A stretch of DNA of 64,000 bases from Saccharum officinarum (taxonomy: Eukaryota; Streptophyta; Magnoliopsida; Poales; Poaceae). Shown piece after piece: positions 1 to 8,514 of the stretch (its first letter is position 1; every line of letters begins with the position of its first letter). The notes beneath the pieces are model-generated. The model saw nothing but the letters and a program-made list of their open reading frames with translations, was not told the DNA's origin and did no database searches. A program made the translations under genes and the position numbers. The stretch covers positions 13,232,346 to 13,296,345 of the forward strand of contig CM036215.1 of NCBI GenBank assembly GCA_020631735.1. The letters are read 5' to 3'.

Positions 1-2
1 AT

Positions 3-1160
3 CAACCTCCCGGGTTTGAAGACCCTAGATATCCTAATCATGTCTATAGGTTGTCCAAGGCGCTATATGGGCTAAAGCAAGCCCCTAGAGCGTGGTATGA
101 GCGCCTCCGGGACTTCCTCATTGAGAAGGGCTTCACCAATGGGAAGGTCGACACCACACTTTTCACTAAGAAGCTTAATGGGGAGATCTTCATTTGTCAA
201 GTGTATGTTGATGATATCATCTTTGGATCAACAAATGAAGAATATTGCAAGGAATTTGGTGAATTGATGTCGAAGGAGTTCGAGATGTCTATAATTGGTG
301 AGCTCACATTCTTCCTTGGTTTTCAAGTCAAGCAAATGAGAGAAGGGATTTTCATCTCTAAAGAAAAGTATACCAAGGATCTTCTCAAAAGGTTCAAGAT
401 GGAAGAATGCAAACCAATCAAGACCCCAATGCCATCTAATGGACATCTCGACCTAGATGAGGGAGGTAAATCGGTTGATCAAACTCTCTACCGTTCTATG
501 ATTGGTAGCTTGTTGTACCTTACCGCATCTAGGCCCGATATCATGTTTAGTGTGTGCATGTGTGCTCGCTTTCAAGCGTGCCCTAAAGAACCTCACTTAA
601 GTGCCGTAAAAAGAATCTTAAGATATCTTAAGCACACCCCAAGCATTGGTCTTTGGTATCCCAAAGGAGCTAGATTCCAACTAGTTGGCTATTCCGATTC
701 GGATTATGCCGGTTGCAAAATTGATAGAAAAAGCACATCCGGAGGGTGCCATTTGCTTGGGAGGTCTTTAGTATCTTGGTCATCTAAGAAACAAAATAGT
801 GTGGCTTTGCCCACCGCCGAGGCGGAATACATTGCCACGGGGGCTTGTTGTGCACAAATCTTATACATGAAACAAACCCTCCTAGACTATGGAATTGTTC
901 TTGAAAAGGTTCCACTTTTATGTGATAATGAAAGTGCCGTTAAAATTGCTAATAATCCGATACAACACTCTCGCACCAAGCACATTGATATCCACCACCA
1001 CTTTCTAAGAGATCACGTTGCTAAAAATGATATATCACTAGAAGGTGTAAGAAGTGAAAATCAATTAGCGGATATCTTCACTAAACCTTTGGATGAAGCT
1101 AGTTTTTGTAGGTTGAGAAGTGAACTTAATGTGCTTGACTCTAGTAACTTTAAAAAATGA
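3..1160 (+). CDS. pol: copia pol C-terminus: reverse transcriptase end and RNase H (partial)
   Basis: This is the open frame of the copia polyprotein, entered mid-RT at the window edge and ending with TGA at 1158-1160. Visible parts are the RT motif [13 protein letters not shown], the catalytic YVDD (nucleotides 204-215, followed by IIFGS), and the copia RNase H with SDSDYAG, the AEAEYIA glutamate, the LCDNESA aspartate and the [16 protein letters not shown] tail. RT copies the element RNA into cDNA in virus-like particles and RNase H removes the RNA. About 386 codons are free of stops, unlike the env-like frame of the same copy. The protein is nearly identical to the same part of element C (25172-26330, minus), with scattered substitutions such as ALPTAEAEY against ALSTAEAEY. 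The start is outside the window. Confidence 0.93.
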   Translation, partial: QPPGFEDPRYPNHVYRLSKALYGLKQAPRAWYERLRDFLIEKGFTNGKVDTTLFTKKLNGEIFICQVYVDDIIFGSTNEEYCKEFGELMSKEFEMSIIGELTFFLGFQVKQMREGIFISKEKYTKDLLKRFKMEECKPIKTPMPSNGHLDLDEGGKSVDQTLYRSMIGSLLYLTASRPDIMFSVCMCARFQACPKEPHLSAVKRILRYLKHTPSIGLWYPKGARFQLVGYSDSDYAGCKIDRKSTSGGCHLLGRSLVSWSSKKQNSVALPTAEAEYIATGACCAQILYMKQTLLDYGIVLEKVPLLCDNESAVKIANNPIQHSRTKHIDIHHHFLRDHVAKNDISLEGVRSENQLADIFTKPLDEASFCRLRSELNVLDSSNFKK

Positions 1161-1640
1161 GCTTGTGTTGTCCCTTGCATTGCATTGTATTATATGTCAT
1201 GTTTAATTACCCACAATGCATCTAGGGCTTGGCTAACACGGTTATGATAACCGTCCTTTGGAGGAGTGAAGAAGCCTAACCGTGGATCAAACTTGACAAG
1301 CAACCTAGCTTTACTTACTTGTTTTGCATTGCATTTGCATGGTTGTTGCTTTGTCGTTTCTTTTCGGTTTAGTTTTGAGCAACCTCTGTGTTTGTCCATG
1401 GGTAGAGAGAGCATTTTGACGCTCCCAAGGGTTCAAAAACTCTATTGCATGGCCATACGTTGCTCCTCGGGTGTTTGTTGCCTATTTTCCTAAAAATAAT
1501 ATTAGCCTAAGGCAAACTTTTTTGAGAAACTTGGGGGTTTGAGTGAGGTCACTCATATCATATTCCAATTGGTGTTTATTTATGTCTCTTTGAATTGGAA
1601 CTTGATTGGGAGAAGTCACGTCGAAGTTCGGATTGAAGGA
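1161..1640 (+). other. post-pol non-coding spacer of element A
   Basis: This sequence is shared with the matching part of element C (about 24700-25170, minus). I see no coding frame in common between the two copies, so the short open frames here are treated as chance. It separates pol from the CCGGAC cluster. Confidence 0.6.
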
Positions 1641-1649
1641 AGGCAAAAA

Positions 1650-2010
1650 ACAGTGACCGGACGCTGGATCGGACGCTGCACCGGACGCTGCACCGGACGC
1701 AGTGATGCTTCACCACCGCGTCCGGTCCCGGCGACCACCAGCGCGTCCGGTCATCCAGAAGACCATCTGCTGACCTTGTGACCGGACGCAGCACCGAACG
1801 CGCTGCTGTTGACCACCGTGTCCGGTCCCGGTAACCACCACCGCGTCCGGTCATTCGCGATGACTTTCCCGGAGAACCCTCGACCGGACTCTGTCCGCGT
1901 CCGGTCAGTCCTAACCGGACGCGTCCGGTCGCTCCAGGACCTTACTGGAGTGTGACCGGATGCTACACCACCGCGTCCGATCAAATCGACCACCACGTCC
2001 GGTCATCGTT
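1650..2010 (+). repeat. CCGGAC/GTCCGG palindrome cluster between pol and the env-like frame (A)
   Basis: About a dozen exact CCGGAC or GTCCGG hexamers lie in 360 bp, mostly inside ACCGGACGC or GCGTCCGGT and often pairing into short palindromes such as ACCGGACGCGTCCGGT near 1914. A second cluster of the same motif lies in the LTR. The matching cluster of element C is at 24335-24690. Clustered palindromes in non-coding parts are a reported trait of Sireviruses; a regulatory role is inferred. Confidence 0.8.
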
Positions 2011-2039
2011 TCTCGAGCGGATCTAACCCCTCATATATT

Positions 2040-2885
2040 CCTTCGTCTCCGTTTCTTCGTTTTCAATCCATCCGCCGCCCTTGCCCTAAATCGCCCGATT
2101 TCGCCGTCCCCTAGCCCTAGCTCTTCGGAGCGCCGCCGCCCGCTGACCTTCACCGCCGCGCCGTGCTTCCCCTCCTCCTCCGGCGTGCTGTGCCGTCGCC
2201 TCTACCCGCGCAGCGCTGCCTAAGCCCGCACCCACCGCGCCTGCTGCCCCGCCGCACCTGCTCCGCCTTGCCGCGCCGCCGCCACTCTACCGCGCCTGGC
2301 CGTGCCGCCGTCACTGCCTACTGCTCTACCTCCGGCAGGCCGTTGACTGTCTCCCTCGCGCACACCTCTGCTTGGCCACCGCAAGTGTTGCCCTAACCCT
2401 AACCCTAGGGTTCGCGCAACGTGATTTCGGTCGTTCATCGTCGAGGTCTCTTCGCGTGATGTCTTCTTTCGCGAGGTTGTTTCACGTTACCTTGATCTCC
2501 TTGTTAGGGTTTGCCGTAATTTCATCATTGAAATTCTAATTATCTTTTGTTTCTGCAAATTAGCGCTCGTCCGGTGCTTCGGGAAGTCTCGCGAACTAGG
2601 TCATCTCACCTCGTCACCGTTTTCTCGACAATCCGAGGTAGCATAGCGTTTCGATTCACATCTTATCTTATATGCTTGCAATCTCTAGGGTTTCGTACCT
2701 TTTAGATCATATATGTTGCTTATAGTAGATCCATCTATTCCGTCTTTTCAGCGAGTTTGTCGGTGTGTCGGGGTGACTGCAGTTCTGTGCTTGAATCCGA
2801 GGCCAAGCCTGCAGATACGGATTGAGGCCAAGCCTCTTGAGTGTCAGTACACCATCTTTCAGAGGATTCCCGACAGTTTGACACC
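2040..2885 (+). promoter_or_regulatory. GC-rich leader with candidate intron upstream of the env-like frame (A)
   Basis: A CT/GC-rich leader (2090-2400), containing an AACCCTAACCCTAGGG telo-box-like stretch, is followed by a possible intron with donor CCGAG|GTAGC at 2638 and acceptor CTTTTCAG ending at 2751. The env-like ATG is at 2886. The same donor and acceptor exist in element C (intron 23671-23785, minus). It looks like the 5' untranslated region of a plant gene. That it drives or splices the env-like mRNA is inference. Confidence 0.5.
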
Positions 2886-5341
2886 ATGGTTCGTTGCAAG
2901 AACGCTGGTGGTGCTCCTAGTGACAGGGATGATAGTCCTCCTCTTCTGTTTGAGGTTGCGCGTGGCAAGCGCATAAAGGTTATGGCCAGAAAGAAGAAGA
3001 AGACCCTCACAGATGCAGAGATAGCTCAGGCAGTTGCAGATGTAGCAGAGCAGGCAGAGAGGGGAGGCAGGAGTAGTGGTATACGCATTGGCGAGCGCCG
3101 CTTTCATCTTGAAGGTCGATAGCTTGGTACATAGACTACTGAGACCACTGAGGGCACAGAGGTGACAGAGGATGCAGATGCTATGTCAGTTGATCCACCT
3201 GCAGAGGCTCCAGAGGGGACAGAGGAGCAGCCAGCTCAGACTCCACCGCGTCGCTGCTCCACACACACACGAGCTCAGGTGACTCCTAGGCCAGAGGGCC
3301 AGCGTCGTGGAGGACGTCCACCTCGCAGGGTTAGAGGTTCACCCCCTGTCGAGCACTTTGACTTGAGAGGTGCTACAGCACGTCAGGTGCAAGGGTTGAG
3401 ATTTGTTGAGGTCAGCCGGTGGTTCCCACCTCAGAGGGACTCCAGAGCTTCAGAGGGTTTCTATACTCCTCTACAGGAGGATTTCTACAGAGCTTATGTT
3501 GACAGTGGCATTGCCTTTCGACCACAGAGGGTCTGTCGCATTAAGTCACTTATTGAGGTAGTGGATGAGTAGCTTCATCCGCACCTGTCCTTTCTACCGG
3601 GCTTGTCAGATTTTCTTGGATGGACAGGTGCATACTACGGCACTTGGGTTAGGGAGTTCTATGCTTCACTATGGATTGATTCGGCCCATGAGTTCATACA
3701 CTTGGCATTCTGAGGCCGCGACCTCAGACTGTACTGCACAAGAGTGCGGGAGATTCTCAGACTCCTAGCTTCAGACACGAAGATCCACCAGCTCTATTTC
3801 GGTCAGACAGCTCCACCTAGATGCCCTCATGGCGGTACTGTGCCACTTACAGATCTGATCCAACCCTGCTTCTGTGAGCCTTTTGGTGAAGGGTCTCGTC
3901 GCACACCTGCCAGTTTGACACCGCTTGCCCGAGTTCTGGATGCTATTGTCAGGCGTACTCTTCTTCCCAGGCTTGGTTACAGAGAGGGATTGACCAGGAT
4001 GCAGCTATGGGTTGTTCACCACCTCCTCTCACAGACACCGTTTGACATTTGGGATCTTATGCTTAGTGAGATGGAGGATACCCTGGCAGAAGGCTTCAAG
4101 GGACACCGTCAGCTGCCCTATGCTCATTGGATTTGCTTCATCATCAGATCTGCACTTGAGCTGCCTTTAGAGATTAGAGCTGAGATATCTGATACTACCA
4201 CTGCTTTTCCTGAGTATGATATCCATCAGCTATGGGCTTCAGTTACGAGAGAGCAGGCCTCTGTGCCAGGACAGAGAGAGAGACCTCAGGTGCCTGAGAC
4301 AGCGGCTGAGCAGGACGCGACCATACAGGGTCTTGCTGAGGTAGAGCTTGCAGATCTAGATGCTCAGCCCACTGATATAGCTGAGGAAGAGGCCTCTGAC
4401 AGCACTGATGAGGATTATCAGCCCATCCCCAGGTATCGGTCTCCTCGGCCTCACGACCACAAGGCCTGTGGCTCTGGTTCAGCCTCCCGCTCAGACCCAG
4501 CCATGGTGGCTATTCTTGAGAGGCTGACCCAGGCATAGGAGCGACAGGAGCTTCAGCTATAGAGACAGGCTCAGGACACAGCTGCCGTGTTTGCACAGAT
4601 ACAGGCTCGACAGGACGAGTTCTAGAGACATCAGCTTGAGATACAGCGCCATCAAGTTGAGTGTAGCGTCAGCAGTATGAGATACATTGACAGAGTGCAG
4701 CTAGCCAACAATAGTACTTGGATCTTCTGCGTCACCTAGTCACAGTTGGGGTTCCTCCACCTGCATCTGTCCTGACTTCAGCCTTACAGTCTAGTGGACC
4801 TTCGAGTCAGGGACAGCCGAGCTTTCAGTTCACCTCTCCATAGCTGCAGGTCCCTCAGTCATTCCAGTCCCCAAGCTATACGCCTATTCAGACGGGATTT
4901 ACTCCTTCAGACCAGCCTCACCCTCACCTTTTGATCGGCACACCATTCGTTGATCTTAGTGCCACATATAGCGAGTTGACTGGTCAGCCGACGCCCTCGC
5001 ACACTACTTTTGCTACTTCATCAGGGTTGTTAGCTTCAGAGGCAGCTGTTCCTCCTATGACAGGGACGGGCACTACAGAGACAGTTCCTTCGTCCGTTGC
5101 CTCGACAGATCCCCCAGCTATTGGCTCACTTCAGGCTCAGGTCACAGAGACTGCTCCACTTGTTGCTACTTCATCAGTACCTGTTCCTGTTGCTCAGACC
5201 TAGACCGCTTCACAGCCGTGTGCTTCTTCAGAGGGTCAGCCTGATAGCTCCGAGTCCGAGGGAGACACTTCTCAGTTTTGTGATTACTCCGTGCTCCTCG
5301 GCACCCGACTCGACTCCGTCTGTTCCCCCGTCAGATCCTTA
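2886..5341 (+). pseudogene. env-like extra ORF of Sirevirus A, broken by many stops
   Basis: This is a long frame after pol, present in both copia copies. Its parts are a basic start (MVRCKN..., ARKKKK), a central conserved region beginning VEHFDLRGAT near 3350 and running through TWV/REFYASLWID-type and RLGYREGLTRMQLWVVHHLLSQTP stretches to about 4200, an acidic linker, a Gln-rich segment (4540-4730) and a Ser/Thr/Pro-rich tail. No signal peptide or membrane helix is evident, so env-like describes its position only. The central part may belong to the plant transposon domain families found in other elements. Comparison with C shows CAG-to-TAG changes at 3120, 3570, 4536, 4560, 4623, about 4672, about 4840 and about 5201, plus a GAG-to-TAG at 3135. 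It is not functional in this copy. Confidence 0.7.
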
Positions 5342-5814
5342 GATTAGCTTTTGACGGTTGATGCCAAAGGGGGAGAGAGAGTAGATTCAGGGGGAGTTTT
5401 TGATAGAGGGTTTTCGTTGTTTTTGATAGAGGGTTTTCGTTCTTTTCTTGTGTGCTACACTCATGCATCATGTTTACTTTACAGTAATTGCATTCTTGTG
5501 ACATGTGGTCGTGTGAGATACCTTGAGTCTATATTGTTTATCTAGTCACAGTTTTAAATAATGTCACTTGTTTGTTTATAGCTCATAAGGTTGTGCTTCC
5601 GTGCCTTACTCTGATTTCTTTTGAGCTATATCGTTTTGTGTACTAATGTTGCATGTCTTATCTTGTAAGTACACTCTTTTGGCTTGGAACACATAAGCAT
5701 TCCTAATCTCCAGTGCTTATTGCTTTTTGCTTATGTGAACCAAGCATGTTCAAAAACCTCAACTCCTATCTTTTGAATCTTAGTGTTGTCATCAATCACC
5801 AAAAAGGGGGAGAT
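5342..5814 (+). promoter_or_regulatory. multiple polypurine tracts and 3' untranslated region (A)
   Basis: There are two internal purine runs at about 5365-5395 (CCAAAGGGGGAGAGAGAG and CAGGGGGAG) and the terminal tract AAAAAGGGGGAGAT at 5801-5814, directly before the LTR. The terminal tract primes plus-strand DNA synthesis; extra upstream tracts are typical of Sireviruses. Between them an inverted repeat (CACATAAGCA near 5688 and TGCTTATGTG near 5730) is conserved in element C. Confidence 0.75.
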
Positions 5815-6254
5815 TGAAAGCATCTAGGCCCCGAGAGTTGGTTTTGGCAATTGATGATAACACTTTATTACCATGACTAACGTGTGTTTTGCAGAAACCT
5901 TGGTAAGTTAGGTCATGGAAGTGATAACTGCTTTGGGCACCATGGTATTCATGCCCCCTGATGGAAATCGTTTTGGTTTTCAAAGGAGTGACGTCAAGAT
6001 TAAGGACGGTTAGTTCCGGATGTCAAGGTGTTAAGTTACATTCAGAATAGTCATTAGGATCTTCGTTTTCTCTTTTGGCCGTACTATAAAGGGGAGCATG
6101 AGCGGGTAGCTTGACCTAGGTGAGTCCTATGTTTAGGTGTGGTGCACACTTGTTAAACTTAGCACTAGGCAGCTCTAGAATAGCTCAAAGTTTAGTTGGA
6201 AGCAACTTGGTTCAAGTTGCGTCGTGTTTCGGAGAGTTTAGAGAGTTTTTCTCT

Positions 6255-6690
6255 TGACCGGACGCGGTTCTTGGCTTGACCGGACGCGTCCGGTCAGTTC
6301 AAAACCGCGACTGCCTTTCGGCGCTGACGACCGGACGCGGTTCTTGCGAGGACCGGACGCGGTGGTCAGACCGACACGTGTCACTTAAGGGAAACCATTC
6401 GTTCGGACGCGACCTAGGTGTGATCGGCGCGTCCGGTCACGTTCTAGTAAGGTCCTGCGACGACCGGACGCGTCCGGTCATCAACGATCGGACGCGGTCA
6501 TGCATCTAGTCTCGTTACAGTAAGCTCCCTGCACGATCGGACGTGTCCGGTCACCCCTGACTGGCGCGTCCAGTCACTTAGCCGAAATTTCAGAATTTCG
6601 ACCGTTACGAGCGACCAGCGCGTCCGGTCACTCAGCCGAAATTTCAGAATTTCGACCATTACGAGCGACCGACGCGTCCGGTCACCCCGC
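6255..6690 (+). repeat. LTR palindrome cluster (GACCGGACGCGTCCGGTC type)
   Basis: About a dozen CCGGAC/GTCCGG hexamers lie upstream of the TATA box. Two are perfect 18-bp palindromes at 6278-6295 and 6462-6479, and a twice-repeated unit (CCGAAATTTCAGAATTTCGACC) lies at 6580-6670. The position in U3 suggests protein-binding sites or a methylation-rich island; this is inference. Confidence 0.8.
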
Positions 6691-6735
6691 GTTTTGCTGA
6701 GTTGGCAGGTAACAGTTCGTTTTGACTGTGGGGTG

Positions 6736-6743
6736 TATAAATA
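6736..6743 (+). promoter_or_regulatory. LTR TATA box (A)
   Basis: TATAAATA within GGGTGTATAAATACATCCCC. It is the core promoter for the genomic transcript, downstream of the palindrome cluster, and the same motif occurs in both LTRs of element C. Confidence 0.8.
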
Positions 6744-7450
6744 CATCCCCACCACCTCTTTTAGAGGTCTCTTGCTCATTTGTTCAGCTGTGAAACACCT
6801 TTGGAGTGCAAGGGAGTGCAAGAGCTCTAGTGAGGAGTGTGATTTGAGAATCAAAGCATGAGAGTTCCTCACTAGTGATTAGAGAGTAGCAAGTGTGCAT
6901 CCTCCTTCTCATTAGGCTCGTTGTGGTCAAGTGAGAGTTCTAGCTTGTTACTCTTGGTGATCGCCATCACCTAGACGGCTTGGTGGTGATTGGGAGTTTG
7001 GTGATCATCCGGCGAAGCTTGTGGATGACCTAACTCATCTTGTGAGCGGTTTTGGGCGATTCACCGCGACGGAGTGTCGAAGAATCAGCCCGTAGAGAGC
7101 ACTTGATCCTTGCGCGGATCAAGGGGGAGCTACACCCTTGCGCGGGTGCTCCAACGAGGACTAGTGGGGAGTAGCGACTCTCCGATACCTCGGAAAAACA
7201 TCGCCGTGTTCCTTGCCCTTACTTTCAAGCATTTACTTTCTCGTATTTACATTTATTGTTTGATTTACTTTCCTAGAATTGCCATGCTAGACTAGGATTG
7301 GAAATTAGGGTGTAAAACTCTTTACCGGTATAATATCTAGGAACACAAGTAGGCACTAGGGGTGAATTCCGGCTTGTAGGATTTAATTCTTGCAATTAAT
7401 TTTTAGAGAAGCCCAATTCACCCTCCCTCTTGGGCATCTTGGTCCTTTCA

Positions 7451-7795
7451 GTAGGTAATCTCATTAAATGCTTTGACTTTTGTCCTGGGGCAGGTGAAGT
7501 GAGGGGGTCGAGCGCCCGTCCTGTGGTCACGTGAGTCGGAGATTTTTCTGTTGGGCCTCATGCGAGTCAGAGTGTGGTCGAGGTGCTTCGCCATACAGGG
7601 TGTGGTCGAGGCATTCCCGTCGAGGGTGCCTCGTATGAGTCGGAGCCAGAGCGCGGTCGAGGCGCTCCGTCGAGCCGGCCTCGTACGAGACGGACTTGAC
7701 GTGCGGTTTTGAGGTGGGCTGCGTTATACTGTGGCTTAGTCGTTTTCTTTTTTTATTATCGATGATGTGGGTACCCCATACTGTTGGTACCGACA
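7451..7795 (-). repeat. Gypsy 3' LTR, inner fragment
   Basis: 345 bp that align end to end with 39011-39356 of the 5' LTR, with about 16 differences by eye, and end in GTACCGACA at 7795. The remaining 0.7 kb of this LTR must lie beyond element A, left of the window. Confidence 0.88.
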
Positions 7796-8514
7796 GTAGC
7801 CCCCGAGCCTTTGGGTGAGTGTGGGATCACTCTCCCAGAGGTTTGTTAGCTAATGAACTGGAGTCGTAGCGTCGTAGTTTTTTCTGGTGGGGGCGCACGA
7901 GCGCACCCGCCGGGTGTAGCCCCCGAGGCCTCGGAGGAGTGTTGAGACTCCTCCAAGGTCTTTTGCACGTCTTATTTGGGAATGGTTCATTGCGAGCGAG
8001 CCCCCGAGCCTCGTGCGCGTGAGGTCGATCAGAGTCCCAGCCGTCTTTCGTTGTGCGACCCTCACGCTCCTTCTTCAGAGAGGAGGAGGAGGGGTGGGGA
8101 ACGCCGCACTACCCCTGTTTGGGCGAGTTCCGACGATCTCCAGCGAGCTGCTAGCGAGGGAATTCGAGTGCGGGCCCGTGCTCCGGTCATTAGGAGTCGG
8201 CTAGTGGCCCGGAGGCGCCCTCAAAAAATGCCAAGGAGTGGTCGTGTGGATGTCGGTTCCCTACGACGGGATCCGAGGGCTTGATGCCTCCCTCGAGGGG
8301 ATTCCTACGTCGACCTCCTTCTTTGGCCTCGAATACATCTTGGGGGTGCCTCGAGAGCGTGGCTCGAGCCCTGGCCATGTACGGGCACACCCCTAGTCGT
8401 CCCTAACTGCGTTGCTCGAGGGCAGCTGTCGAACCCGGGTCGAGGGCCAGCTCCCGTTCCCTCGAGACTTATGGCGGGCTCGGAGCCTGTTTACCAGGTA
8501 TCTAGGAATATCCG
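7796..8514 (-). other. Gypsy 3' non-coding region with polypurine tract
   Basis: Read on the minus strand, the purine tract GGCTCGGGGGCTAC (7796-7809) abuts the LTR. Near-copies of CTCGGGGGCT recur at about 7915-7926 and 8000-8008, and once more at 18396-18408. No coding frame is supported. The segment is continuous with 13554 onward once the inserted LTR is removed. Confidence 0.65.

Larger units (their letters stand above)
1..7450 (+). mobile_element. Sirevirus-type Ty1/copia retrotransposon A (3' half)
   Basis: Only the 3' part lies in the window. In order it holds the end of pol (RT and RNase H), a non-coding spacer with a CCGGAC palindrome cluster, a GC-rich leader, an env-like extra frame, purine tracts and the 3' LTR. 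The sequence resuming at 7451 matches the Gypsy LTR from 39011 onward, so A inserted inside the 3' LTR of the Gypsy element; 7451-7455 (GTAGG) is probably one half of its 5-bp target duplication. A and the complete element at 18977-32486 are the same family in opposite orientations. The Sirevirus assignment rests on the LTR length (1636 bp), the palindromes, the multiple purine tracts and the post-pol frame. Confidence 0.88.
5815..7450 (+). repeat. 3' LTR of element A
   Basis: The LTR runs from TGAAAGCATCTAGG to GGTCCTTTCA, 1636 bp. Both ends match the LTRs of element C. It contains the CCGGAC palindrome cluster (6255-6690), a TATA box (6736-6743) and a downstream transcribed part. The 5' partner is outside the window. 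Confidence 0.9.

Noticed and set aside
1650..2010. Regular CCGGACGC repeats as a CRISPR-like array
   Set aside because: Spacing is irregular, spacers are not unique, and the context is a plant retrotransposon.
2392..2412. Telomere-like CCCTAACCCTAACCCTAGGG
   Set aside because: Only three imperfect units, not the plant CCCTAAA repeat, and the same motif occurs at the equivalent place in element C. It is a telo-box-like part of the retrotransposon leader.
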